The notes: a model not told the origin generated them from the sequence alone. Counted from the first letter of the stretch, positions 8,869-19,919 are shown. The stretch: DNA of 30,794 nucleotides from Candidatus Altimarinota bacterium (GCA_947373235.1 CANBWW010000003.1:1-30794); one strand, 5' to 3'. A program made the numbers and translations.

Positions 8869-9110
8869 CTCTACGAAGTCTTTCAGTTTTCCAAGCATTT
8901 TTTCATAAAATGGCTTTCTCTCAGCAAGTCGTACAGGACTAGTTTTTGTTTTAACGATGTCTTCAATAATTGGGGTTTTTCCTGTATAGAGGTATTGTGA
9001 GAGTATATCAGCAAATTAAAGAAGCTTGATAATATGGTGGGAAGTTTCCAGCGCGATATAATGCGACTCTTTTTAGTTCTATGAATACAATAATTACCCA
9101 TAATTGGCAT
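8869..9110 (-). pseudogene. Decayed gene remnant, family not recognised
   Basis: The 3' end encodes a protein-like tail, ADILSQYLYTGKTPIIEDIV followed by KTKTSPVRLAERKPFYEKML and GKLKDFVEKFES, ending in TAG at about 8869. This frame is closed upstream by TAA (about 9017) with no start codon in between. A second frame upstream carries another coherent stretch (IVFIELKRVALYRAGNFPPY). The two can be joined only by frameshifts, so it looks like the damaged C-terminal part of an older gene. A terminator hairpin (8807-8850) stands at the right place behind it. A programmed frameshift is possible but less likely given the stop codon and missing N terminus. Confidence 0.4.
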
Positions 9111-9220
9111 ATATTATACCCATATCCGCTCTAGGAAGCAAAAAATAGGTATGGGCAATATGAATATATATCGTGTAATTCCTTAAATAGAAAACCCTTT
9201 CTCGAATAATCTGGCAACCC

Positions 9221-9248
9221 TTGCATTTTTCTCTCATTTTTATACAAT
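9221..9248 (+). promoter_or_regulatory. Promoter for the HTH-pyrH pair
   Basis: TTGCAT (9221-9226), a 16-base spacer, TACAAT (9243-9248). Transcription would start around 9255, about 30 bases before the ATG at 9287. The same two hexamers with the same spacing occur before the minus-strand gene at 28286. Confidence 0.5.
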
Positions 9249-9286
9249 ACAGCACAACTTTTCTCTCTACTTTCTAAGATTTATTT

Positions 9287-9892
9287 ATGGCTTTTGCTAT
9301 CGATCGCGTCGAGGCAGCTCGTCGTCTCTCTGTATCGACTCGAACGGTCGATCGTCATATCCAAGGTGGACGTATACGTACGAAGCGGATCGGGAAAAAG
9401 ATGTTTCTTCATGAAGATGACGTCGAGACACTCCGTTTACAAGAGCCTTCCCGTGAGGCGGATGATTATGTTGTCATTAGGGATCATGAGGAAAAACAAG
9501 CAGATGATATTGAGCTCATACATAAGAAAAGGGAAGTGCTACAACATACGAGCAATATGCCTGATTTTGCCAAACTGTATCAGGAATCTCAGGGAGTTAT
9601 TGCCAAAAAAGATGAGATTATCCAGGATCTTTCTTATCGTCTTGGAAAAAGTGAAACGGAATTAAAAAACTCGATTCCACTGACTGAATACAATAAGGCA
9701 ACGTTTCTCTTAGAATCAACAAAGGTGAAATGAACCGAAGATAAAGATTCTCTTTCTGGGAAGGTGGATTCTTTGGAAAAAGAAATCGTAAAACGAAATT
9801 CCGCTATTCTCGGACTCGCTATTCTTTTCGTATTGGTGCTTGCTTTTTCAGTTGTCTTTTTTCTTTATACAAAATTAGTCACGGTTGGCTAA
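9287..9892 (+). CDS. Helix-turn-helix protein with coiled coil and C-terminal membrane anchor
   Basis: 201 residues. Residues 4-52 form an excisionase/MerR-like winged helix: DRVEAARRLSVSTRTVDRHI as the HTH, then GGRIRTKRIGKKMFLHEDDV as the wing and entry into the linker. Residues 85-165 are charged and heptad-like, a probable coiled coil. Residues about 173-195 (ILGLAILFVLVLAFSVVFF) form one membrane helix, leaving a very short tail outside. One TGA at 9731-9733 reads as Gly just before the coiled coil resumes. This order puts the DNA-binding domain in the cytoplasm, tethered to the membrane. The role is unknown: a membrane-bound regulator, or a tether of DNA to the membrane. It lies 20 bases upstream of pyrH and is probably co-transcribed with it. 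Confidence 0.75.
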
Positions 9893-9912
9893 TTTTTTTT
9901 AATTCCATTTTT

Positions 9913-10632
9913 ATGAAACAATACCATTCACCAAAACGAATTCTTCTGAAACTTTCAGGAGAAGCACTTCAGTGAGAGCAGGGTTATGGAATTGATCCAA
10001 AATTCCTCTCATTTCTTGCGAAAAAAGTCGTTCATCTCGTAAAGAATCAATCACTGCAAGTGGTGATCGTCGTTGGTGGGGGAAATATTTTTCGTGGAAT
10101 CGAGCTCGAAGCAGGTGGATTTGATCGGGTAGTTGGGGATCATATGGGGATGATGGGAACGATTATCAATGGTCTTGCAGTCGGTGAGGCTATCAAAGAT
10201 GCAGGGATCGATACTCGAGTGATGAGTGCGATCTCTACTCATAAAGTTGCTGAAGATTTTATTCGCCAACGAGCTTTGCGACATATCGAAAAGGGAAGGG
10301 TGGTTATCTGTGTCGGTGGAACGGGGAATCCATTTGCGACGACTGACTCGTGTGCGGTTCTTCGTGGTCTTGAACTGGGTTGTGATGTAGTTGTGAAGGC
10401 GACAAAGGTTGATGGCATCTACGATAAAGATCCAAAGAAACACACTGATGCAGTTCGGTATGAGTCACTCCATCTTCATGAAGTCCTTCAGAAAGATATA
10501 AGAGTTATGGATCAAACGGCTATTGCTCTCGCAAATGATGAGCACATACCCCTATATGTATGTAAGATCGAAGATATTGATAAGATAGGTACGGAAGAAA
10601 TGATTGGAACTTTTGTATATTCGAAAGTTTAA
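9913..10632 (+). CDS. pyrH: Uridylate kinase (UMP kinase)
   Basis: 239-residue bacterial UMP kinase of the amino-acid kinase fold. It converts UMP to UDP with ATP in pyrimidine nucleotide synthesis and acts as a hexamer. KRILLKLSGEALQ-G (Gly21 is TGA at 9973-9975) is the phosphate-binding N terminus. VVIVVGGGNIFRG, GDHMGMMGTIINGLAVGEAI, VGGTGNPFATTDSCAVLRGL and DVVVKATKVDGIYDKDPKK follow in the family order. The full length matches E. coli PyrH (241). The TGA falls on the glycine that is conserved in PyrH, which makes this gene the cleanest proof of recoding in the window. A strong hairpin follows. Confidence 0.97.
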
Positions 10633-10643
10633 AAAAGATAATT

Positions 10644-10680
10644 GTAAAAAATCCTCTGATTCACTCAGAGGATTTTTTAC
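10644..10680. terminator. Bidirectional terminator between pyrH and the PKD gene
   Basis: Perfect 16-bp stem GTAAAAAATCCTCTGA (10644-10659) / TCAGAGGATTTTTTAC (10665-10680) with loop TTCAC. A-rich left arm and T-rich right arm serve both pyrH (plus) and the gene ending at 10702 (minus). Confidence 0.92.
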
Positions 10681-10701
10681 AAGAAATGAGTTTCATTTTT
10701 T

Positions 10702-13014
10702 CTAAAAATTATCAACCACTTCATATGGTTTTTGTTGACTTTTAGTCGTCCCATCTGTGTATCTTATACTCAAATTGATAGTATATTTTCAGCTTTTCTT
10801 ATAGGTATGAGTTGTGGAATATCCATGAGAAGTTTCTGTGTTATCACCAAAATCCCATATATAATCATCGATCTGACCATTGGTTCATTTTGCTTCAAAA
10901 TCGATTGGGTTTCCGGTAATTCCAGGAGTTATACTTGGTACAAAGTCTATCGTTTTTGCTTGATTTTTGAGAACAACAACTGTTTTTGTAGATGCAGTTT
11001 CTCCATTTGCTCAAACAATAGTCAGTGTTATCTCTTTCGTTCCTGCTGTTGTATATTGATACTGCTGTATTGCATCTCATTCCGTTGGTGATTTTCCATC
11101 ACCAAAATCAAAAATAAATTTCTTTATTTCTCAATCTGTACTTTCTGATCGGGAAGCATCAAAAGTAACGACACTTGGCACATAATCAGATGACACCGTT
11201 GCTTCAATATGTGGCACTAGATTTTTTCTCTCTATATCCAGGATGATGTTATCGCTTACTGTTTCATCTGGAATTCCTGGTATATTTGTTTGATTTTTAA
11301 AAGTATAAATGGCTTGAATATTATATCTGAGAGGTTCATTGAAGGTTATATCCACAGTTTTTCATGTTTTTTCCTCTGTTTTTCCTCCTGCTGTTATTAT
11401 CCATCGAGCATCACTCAAAAGATATCCTGGATTACTCGATACTACATCTCTTGCATCAAATGTAAGTGTGTCTGATGGCGCGATATTTCATCAAAGCACA
11501 AAAGATTTTAAATCTTGTTGATATGCATTCGCTCAATTATTTAATATATTCCCCTCACTGTCCATGATTTTTAAATGTCTTTCTATTACAAGAGGTTCAC
11601 TTATGTTTATATCTTTTTCTATCTCTTTCTTTTCACCTGTTACAACAGTAAAAATAAGTTTTATCTTGTTATCGCCATATTTTGGGAAAGTATATGTACA
11701 ATTGCTACTGTCATCTTTTTGGCAAACAAAATTACTACCATTTATAAGCCACTCAATACTGGTAATTTGATTTTCAGGAATATTTACACCCGTAAAAGTA
11801 AAATAATATTGTAATGGATTAACTGTATCTTGTTTGGCAAGAATTTCTCATTCCGGAGTTTGATTATTCGTATCTTCGAGTACAAATATCCTATCACAGG
11901 CATCAGAGTATATTTTGAGACATACAAATCTTGGTGTTTTTGTAAGAGTTTCAGTGATATGATTTTCTACTACTTCTTTATTAGTATCTAGATAAAGCCA
12001 TCTAGGTGTTCCAAGCGGTTTGAGAGCAGTCGCATCGAGTGTAGATATAGGATTATTTCGTATATCTTTTTGATTTTTTATATCAACGAGACTTCTAATT
12101 TCGATGCTTGGTATATTGATATCTACCGTTGATTCATTTCCTTGGCTATCTTTTCATGTGTATGTTCCATGTATACTGTAGTTTTTAATTTCATTAAATG
12201 TACATACCATACTTTGTTCTTTTGTTGGATCCGTTCAAGTTATAATTGAACTTCCATTTGTACACATGGCTCCATCAAAATTTATCGAATAGGATTCAAT
12301 ATGAAAAAGTTGATCTTTCATAAGGGTTTCTGCATTACTTCTGATATCAAAAAAAATATTCACTGGTCAGATTATATTGGTTGTGTCTCCTATTTGAGCA
12401 GATCCTTTTGAGTCCGCATGTGTATAGAGATCATTATCATATATCAAAATTTGTCCATCAGGATTACTATAATTTCTTGTATTGATAACATTGAAAAGAT
12501 AAATCCAAAATGTAAGGATAGCAAACAAAAATATTCAAACTATTGCAGCAGTTAAAAAACCAAGAAGTCGTTTTCTTTTGAGTTCTTTTGGAGTCCAAAA
12601 TGCTCGAAAGAGTGTGATGATCCAAACGATCGAGATACAGAAAAATATAATTCCAAAACTTCAGTTGACGAGATGACTGAGCCACCACTTTATATCTTCG
12701 AGATTGATATGGAAAATCCTCGCGAAAAAAACTGCTTGATCTGGATTAAATGCTATATACGCAAGAAAACTTCCAAGAAAAATTATTGCAATAAAAAGGA
12801 GAGTTCCTGCAAGCTTCATAAAAGTTGCAAAACTGATAGGTTCTCTCGGTTTTTTTGGAGCTTTATTCTCAGGTGTTTTCGGTATTTCCGTATTTTCACC
12901 TGAAATACTTGCTTTACTCGAGATTTCTCCAGATTTCGCGAGTATTTCATCTAAAAGAGAAATGGGTTTTTGTGTTGGCTCTTGTTTTTTTTCAGGTGGT
13001 GTTTCAGGATTCAT
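10702..13014 (-). CDS. Membrane protein with three N-terminal helices and PKD-like extracellular domains
   Basis: 770 residues. Residues 1-62 are polar, predicted cytoplasmic, and contain APKKPRE (52-58). Membrane helices lie at about 66-88, 118-138 and 152-176. The remaining 590 residues are predicted extracellular and beta-rich. Two clear PKD-type domains close the protein: FIFDFGDGKSPTEG at about 630 with the strand TKEITLTIVGANG, and DDYIWDFGDNTETSHGY at about 715 with KYTINLSIRY. The region 190-590 looks like further Ig/PKD-like modules with weaker motifs, including ITSIEWLINGSNF. PKD domains mediate protein or glycan contact on cell surfaces. The Gly at 118 and Gly near 628 are among many TGA codons. 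The start at 13014 (MNPETPP) was chosen because an upstream ATG at 13089 lies inside the preceding terminator. The APKKPRE motif recurs in the upstream PKD protein. Confidence 0.8.
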
Positions 13015-13078
13015 AAGAAGAAAAAGAAAGTACAAAGTGATACTCAGAGTATATGAAAAACTTATAAACTCGTCAATC

Positions 13079-13102
13079 AAAAACCCCATTTTATGGGGTT
13101 TT
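13079..13102 (-). terminator. Terminator between the two PKD genes
   Basis: AAAACCCCAT (13079-13088) pairs with ATGGGGTTTT (13092-13101) around TTT. On the minus strand the hairpin is followed by TTTTGATT. It lies 4 bases beyond the stop of the giant PKD gene (13105), so the downstream PKD gene is expressed by readthrough or from its own promoter. Confidence 0.75.
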
Positions 13103-13104
13103 TC

Positions 13105-16100
13105 TTATTTCAGCCATTCAGGAAGATCATCAGAAGTATTCTTATTTTTTGATGGAGTTTTTTCTCTCGGTTTTTTTGGAGCTTCTTGTTTTTTTGCTTT
13201 TGTAGCTTCTGTTTTTCCTTCTGTATTTCCCTGTGTTCTGAGAGTGTCATCTTGTACAGGATTTTCAGTAATAACTAGCTGTGTTTCATCTTCCTTTGTT
13301 TCAACTTGTTTTTCAGGGGTTGTAACAGAGTTTTTCAACCAATCTGGAAGTGCTTCTGCTTCTGAGCTTTCTTGATTTGGAATATTTATAGAAGTTGGCA
13401 AATGATTTTTTTCCGTATTCATGGCTGGAATTTCAACTGACTGTTCTCTATTTGTAGCTACTAGTTCAGTATTTTCTATTGCGGATTCTGGAGTATTTCA
13501 TGTCAACCAATCTGGAAGTGCAGTTGCTTTTTCTTCTGGAGCCTCACTCAGAGTCTGAACTGCTGGTTCTATTTTTTCTCATTCGATGTTTATATTTTCT
13601 GTTGGTGTATTTTTGATCTCATCAGAATTTTTTGTTTCTGGAGAAATTGGTTTGAGCCAGTCTGGAATACTTTCCTCCGAAGATGCTAAAGGACCTTCCG
13701 GTGTAGATAGGTTGATGGTATTTTGATTATTTTTTTCTTCACTTGGGATGGCAGAAGGAATATTTTGAAGAGACTCAAGAGGATCAGCTTTTTTCTCGAA
13801 AGTTCATGATTCCCCAAGAGGATCTTTTTGTATGACTGGTGTTACAAGTTCTGTTGTTGCTGTCGGTGTCACGATTGGCTTTGTCGCCGGTGTTTGTTTT
13901 TTTGTTCCACCATTTATATGAAATACAGAATCGATGAGAAAATCCTGGAAGCCTGTATCGTTATTTTTGCGAGAAATTCTATATGCGATGTAACCGAGGA
14001 GGAGTACGAATAAAAGAATTCATAAAATCACTCAAAATACCTTCACGACTCATACAATAAATCATAAAATATTTGAAAAAATACTTCCTCATGTTTCTGA
14101 TGTTGTGACTTTTTCGCTTGCTGGAATACTTGCTTGTCCACCATTTACGATAATACTCAACTGACTTTTGATAAGTATTTTATCACCGTCAGGAATATTG
14201 GAATCCGTTTTTACTATATCCAATATAGCTTTTCCAATAATTTTATTATTTGCCAGATCGCTCGGATGTCACTTTATTTCTTCGAGTTTTGAGAGAATTG
14301 TTACACGATTTTCATCTTTTACTGGTATAATTCCACTGATTACCTGACTTGCTACATTCACTTCATTGGCTGTTTGCGCATTTCATACCAATATCGTATC
14401 AATCATATCTGATAATACTTTCTTATCGTCTTCAGAAAGTGTTTTACTATCATCGACGAGCCCTTGGATATCAAGCAAATTTTGAGTTCTGTCGTGTCCA
14501 TCATCCCAATCTTCTACGAGCTTATTATAGGCTTGCGTAAAAATAATCCGGTCATCACTTTGAAGTGATCTGATTTTTGTCTGAAATGCGTCAAGATTGG
14601 ATTTATCTTGTGTACTAAATGCATCACTTCCAGTTCCAGAAGTTACGTCTGATGCTGTGAGATTAGAATTATCTACTATATAACTTCGAATGATTGTAAG
14701 AAGCTGTGTCCCCACTGGAATACCATTTTTCAAAACTGTGAGCTTTATTTGTTGTTCTCTTGATAGGCTATCATTTTCATTTGGTATTTCAAAAGCACTT
14801 CCGTCAGTATAAGATGGAGAATTTTTATTATCTGTATCATTATCAGCAGTTCCGTCTATATCACTGTCTATTTTTGTATTGCTATCGATTGAAAAATTAT
14901 TCCCAGAAGTATTCCCAAAAAGACTGACAATAATTTTTTGTCCTGGGGATTTGACTGTGATGATGCCGCTTTGAGATTCTGGATATGTTTGATAAAGGAC
15001 CCCACTTTGTGATCATTCGGGAAGTGATACAATGTCACTCTGTTTGATTTCTGCGGTTGATGTTTCATTTTCTCCTGAACTAACCGTCAAACTCGCTACT
15101 CATCAAGTATTAAAAATAGAAGAGGGAACCACTATATTTAGAAGATTTTGACTTATAATACTTCCTGCCGTCCAAGAAGCTGCATCATACGATCCTTCAC
15201 TTGTATTTACAAGAAGAATATTATCCCCTGATTGGTATGCCTTTATTCCAGATTTCAATTCATTTTTTACGATCATCGTTTGGAATTTCGAGTTCGATAT
15301 TCCATTGTAGCTCACTTTTACTTTCATATTAAAATTCCCAGAGTTTGGATACACGTAATTTACGTGAGGCTCTGTTGTTTTTTTATCGATTCTTCCATCT
15401 CCATCAAAGTCCCATTGATAGGTGCTTTTATTCGTGATATCAGTTCCAAGGATATTTTTTGCAGTGACTACGAAATCAATCGGTTGACCAGCAAGCACAG
15501 TTGAATTTCAAGTATTGAGAGTGATGAGAGGAAGATTTACATTCCCATCTTCATTTGAAACGATAAGTGGAGTTGGGTCTTTTATGTATTCAGTACTATT
15601 TACTCGCGCACCATCATTATCCTCGATAATAACTCAAAATGTGTATTTTTCAGTAACATTGGGAACAACAAAAGTTGTTTTTGGTGATTGGGTTATATGG
15701 ACACTTTGCGGTTCCGAATCGCTTTCTGTCTTATAGAACCATATATAGGAAGTGATCACACCATCTGGGTCGATTGCTCCATTCGCACTTACATTTACAA
15801 GAATCTGTTGGCTGTCTTTCTTAGTTGTATCTATGGATGAAGTGATAGAAGTAAACTTTGGAGGCAGATTTTTTATCTGTAAAAATTTCTGACTCGTGCT
15901 TGTGACTCATGTCTTTTCACTTCGAACGGTCAATTCTATAGGAAAACACCCAAGTTCTGTAAATTTTTCTGAAAGTGTCGGTCATGTTTTTACCTGATCG
16001 AGATATTTCCAAGTATATGAAAGACCACTAGAGTTTCCATCAACATTTATTGATTGTGATCCATCAATGGTGATTCATTGTGATCTATCAGCTATAAATG

Positions 16101-18435
16101 CTCCATTACCACAAGCACTCGGATCCTCCATTGCTTCATCTGCTCCATTTTTTATATCTATGAGAGCAAAAGGTGAATAAGTATCAGTTACGTAGACTTT
16201 TTGGGTAGTGCTATTTGATTGTGAACCGTCGATATTTTTTACATTGAGGGCAACAGTGTATATACCCGTTTTTTTATACACATGATCAATATGGTCCGAT
16301 GTTCCATTTGTTGGTTGTGTTCCATCTCATAAATCCCATTCATAAAATGCAGCTTTTGGTGAACGAGCTTGCATGCTGATAGATGTATTAATAGGTGCAG
16401 CTCTTGGTACTACGTTCAGTGACACTGTAAGCGTAGAGAGTACTTGTATATCTTTACTTATGGTAGATATTTTTCCATAAATATTGGAAATGGTTAATGA
16501 GACGGTATGATTTCATATATCAGAGAAAGTATACGTTCAAATCGATCATCATTTATCTTGATTTGAGAGAGTCACATCATTCCCATCTATTTTCCAGTTA
16601 TATGTCAGATCTTTTGATGTATTCGTATCTGTATCGAAACTTTGAGATGCGTCAAATAGAAACGTATTTGGTTTTTCTTGACTTATGGGTTTTGGTTCAC
16701 TGAGATTAATGGTAGGTTCACGAGACTCGATAGTGATGGTCTTACTATCACTATCAGTGTTTCCATTTGCATTTTTCGAAGTTAATGTCACTACGTAGTC
16801 ACCAACACTTGGAAATATATAAGAAAATGCAGGACCATTTTTTACTACTACTGATTTTTGATCTCCATTTATCGGTATTACTTGCCAAGTATATTCTACG
16901 TTTGGATTATTTGTAAAGTATGAAAGGGCATTCATATTGAATGTTTCTCCTATATTTCCTGTTTGTTTTCCTGTTTGTATAACTGCCGCAGGATCACGAA
17001 TAACTAATTGTAGATCTTTTGTAAAGGTTGTACCTTCATTGGTTGTTAATTCGAGACGTACATTATAGGTTCCTTGGTTTGCAAAAATTTGTCTCTCAAC
17101 AACTGGTGGACCATCTGAAGTAATAGCATTTCCATTTCCAAAATCCCACTTTGTCTTTATAATCGTTCCATTACTTACTGCACGCGATGCAGTTGCATCA
17201 AGAAGGATTCATATTTTTCCAATATCAGGATTGATCTTGATCGTATCGAGATCACTGACATTAACGCCATTTATGAGTAAAATAATATTTCAAAGTCGAG
17301 GCTGAGCATTAATCGTTTGTGTTACCGAAAGGGGAAGTACATCGGTGTACCCCTTTGAATTTCGACTTCCAGAAATAACATCTAAGGCTATCTGATAGGT
17401 TCATTCTTCTGAAAAGGTATATCTGAGAGTTTTTCCACGACCAAGTTCAACTCGATTTCATCCATTTTCACGTTTCCACCAAATAAAATTATTATCTGGA
17501 GGTGTAACCCCAGATGGATCAGTGACTCATGCTGCAATGAAGGATGAGGTGAAAGGTACATTCCCAGAATTTGGATTTGCACTGATCGCTCCAGTTATAT
17601 GATTTATATGTACAGCTCATAGAAATTGTCAGATTCATCCAATACCTTCTCCTACATATTGTCATGAGCTCGGATTTTGTTCCATCAGTCATATTGCTAG
17701 ATCAACTGCACGTTTTGCACTTGAGTTTTTTATAGCATCATCAGGATTATCAGGAAGTTTATTGTATGCATCTGATATATATGCTTTTGCCTGATTAATA
17801 CTCTCAGAACTCACAGATTTATTAAGACGAAAATCAGATTCCATGATCTCCATAATAGCCTGTAGATGTTTCTGATCATCTGCAAATGTATTGAGATCAT
17901 TTTCAGTGTAAGCAAGAGCACTTGGGACGATGAATCAAAATTTCTCCTCTAGGGCGATAAATGATCTTTCTATGGAATTTTTTGCTATAGAAGAATTATT
18001 TTTTCAATCAATGGCCTCAATGATGAGAGATACAATCGCGTAAGCAAGCCACATAATAGATATTCCAACGACAATATATATTATAATATTTTTTGCTTTT
18101 TTTGTTTTTTCTTCATCCCCACCTCCGATCATAATCTGAAAACCGGCATAGAGTACATATATTACAGCTATTAAGCTTATAAAACTAAGAAGATATTGAA
18201 TTATTGTCACCACATAAGTAGTGATGCTTTGATTTGTTTGTATTCAACTCCCTTTAATTGCTGTTCCTATATTTTTTACTCATGCTTCCAGTGTACAATC
18301 ATTAGCATCTGCACAATATGGGCTCGTATCTGATGAGTTATTTCAACTCCAAATCCAGGCATAAGTACTTCCTGAAAAAAGAAGAAAAACAGAAGATAAG
18401 ACTATGGTAATGAGAATTCGAGTTCGTATGTACAT
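13105..18435 (-). CDS. Giant PKD-domain surface protein with VirB2/TrbC-like N-terminal helices and a cytoplasmic DWL-repeat tail
   Basis: 1776 residues in one frame once TGA is Gly. Residues 1-26 are a signal peptide (ending STYA). Residues 75-140 form two helices with the loop YAGFQIMIGGGDEEKTKKAK, closely like TrbC/VirB2-type pilin proteins of candidate-phyla bacteria. Residues about 150-285 are helical. From about 285 to 1110 there are roughly eight PKD-like modules; their core strands include TKWDFGNGN (~428), YEWDLGDGT (~700) and YQWDFDGDG (~1006). A mixed region follows, with calcium-type Asp-rich repeats near 1170-1200 (SDIDGTADNDTDNKN). A strong helix at ~1450-1485 (FGVILGILLFVLLLGYIAY) then leads into a basic, Pro/Ser/Thr/Glu-rich tail (1488-1776). 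That tail carries IPDWLKP, LPDWLTG, LPDWLKN and the terminal LPEWLK, plus APKKPRE. It is probably a membrane-spanning adhesin or scaffold; the function is inferred only from domains. Confidence 0.82.
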
Positions 18436-18515
18436 AAGAGAAAATGATATATATGATCAATCCTAGCATATTCCTCTCTTTTTAGCAAATTTCTATGAAT
18501 TATCTATAAATCTTT

Positions 18516-19919
18516 TTAAGATTGAGTATTATTGACACAGGCTGATGAGAGAGTATCGCTTTGAGTACTCTCCACCTGACATTGTATTGATTTTCAGATA
18601 GACTGTAGTGTATTATTAATATCCATTTTTCATCATCTGTCAATTGCATCCGTGAATAATTTTTCATATTGATATTTCAGTCCAAAATGAAATAGTTCTA
18701 TGTTTTCTCATATTTCAGGAAGAAATGCATCCATTTTTACTCGTGCAAAAACACTCGACAGTGCACTACTTGTCTGCGTATCAGAGATAGATTTTACTGG
18801 TGATATTAAGAGTGGAAAATCTATTATAGATTTGTTGAGTGCTTCATCGCTCATAAGATATCAGAGTAATTTTGCTCCAATCACTGGATTTTTTGTCGCC
18901 TTAGAAAGTCCAAGATAATTATAGCGTGCTGTATTGATCATTTTTCCTCCAAGAGAAATGTTTGGAACGTGCGCCGTCAGTATGAGTCCATCCACTGCGT
19001 CAGCGCCTGCTCTTTTTTGAGCTTTTTCTATATCTTCGATCATACTTGGAAAACCTACTACAAAAGCAATTTTTCACCGCATAAAAAGATCAAGCGTTGT
19101 GAGCTTCTGGTTATCCATCAATCATTTCATATCATCGAGAGTATTTCAGCTTTCTGTTGTTGTATCCGTGATATCTGAAGTTCAAGAAATCGGAGTTTCT
19201 CAATAACTGAGGTATTTATTCGCAGCATCAGTATTTATATTTTGATCATCATATCACTTTGCTCATCCTTGTGTTAGGAAAAGTGAGAGAATATCAGCTG
19301 AATTCGGTGTATATCTACTCGAAAGCCCAAGATTGCTCGGAAAAACTCACGGAGCTGTTCCATCTGTATAGAGGAGATCAAGCTCACTCCATGTTTTTGG
19401 TACTGCCCGAATGAGTGATTTATTATAAAAAATTCAGAGCGTTTCATAACCAATAGGTACTCATTGGAGAGATGTTTGTAGATCATTTTTTGATCAAGTA
19501 GTGGAAAGAAGAGGAAGAAAGATATCCTCATATCTTTTATCAAAATTTGTTAGATCAACTATCGAACCCGGTAATGGTTCGACTTTTTCACTTAAAATAT
19601 CATCACCTCATGCATTGACCATGAAAATATCTGGACCATTTCCATCAGCAAGTGTACTTAGGAGTATTTGTTGATATTGGGCATAATCCGGAAAAACTCT
19701 TATATTAATTGTTGTTTTTGAAAGTGTTTTATCATTTTTTATAAAACCACTGAAGATATCTTTATATTGTTCTGATGTTCCTCATACGACCCAGACAGTC
19801 AAATTCTGTGGTATTATTTTTGTGCTTTGTACTGTTTTCGAGTAGAGCCAAATTCCAAAAATAACGAGAATGACTATGCTGCTACTGGCAACAAGAAAAA
19901 CGATTTTTCGAGGAGACAT
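18516..19919 (-). CDS. Membrane-anchored extracellular solute-binding protein (family 1-like)
   Basis: 467 residues. A hydrophobic helix at about 6-26 (VFLVASSSIVILVIFGIWLY) lacks a lipobox Cys and probably stays as an anchor. The rest resembles family 1 solute-binding proteins of sugar ABC importers. Visible features are LSTLADGNGPDIFMVNAGGD (the ADGxGPDIF hinge motif), VPIGYETLGIFYNKSLIRAV, PKTWSELDLLY, and the late strand GKIAFVVGFPSMIEDIEKAQ. More than a dozen TGA codons read as Gly. No ABC permease or ATPase gene is in the window, and the gene sits between an M23 peptidase and a giant adhesin-like gene. It may serve as a sensor or a surface glycan-binding protein, or work with a transporter encoded elsewhere. 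Confidence 0.8.

Larger units (their letters stand above)
8611..9286. other. 676-base intergenic stretch
   Basis: It holds no intact gene. Features in order are a weak plus-strand terminator at 8685-8706, an inverted repeat AATCAATGA (8659-8667) / TCATTGATT (8740-8748) of unknown role, the strong hairpin at 8807-8850, a decayed reading frame on the minus strand (8869-9110), and the promoter at 9221-9248. A piece at 8667-8684 (ATGGCGCAGTTGTAGAGTA) looks like a tRNA D-arm, but no cloverleaf can be completed. Confidence 0.6.

Noticed and set aside
9120..9180. Inverted CCCATA / TATGGG elements upstream of the HTH gene as an operator
   Set aside because: The arms are only six bases, far apart and in AT-rich sequence; no second copy supports a regulator site.
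13015..13089. Upstream start at 13089 for the second PKD gene
   Set aside because: The ATG falls inside the terminator hairpin of the preceding gene, and the added residues do not extend the polar cytoplasmic segment.
14868..15068. 66-residue minus-strand open frame with a hydrophobic end
   Set aside because: It is out of frame with the giant PKD gene that covers the same bases without a break; it is a shadow.
10702..18435. Repeated sequence fragments suggesting a CRISPR or tandem DNA repeat
   Set aside because: The similarity is at protein level between PKD modules; no regular direct DNA repeats with spacers are present.
18543..18575. Hairpin GAGAGTA / TACTCTC near the end of the solute-binding gene
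   Set aside because: It lies inside the coding sequence with no T run in the direction of transcription.
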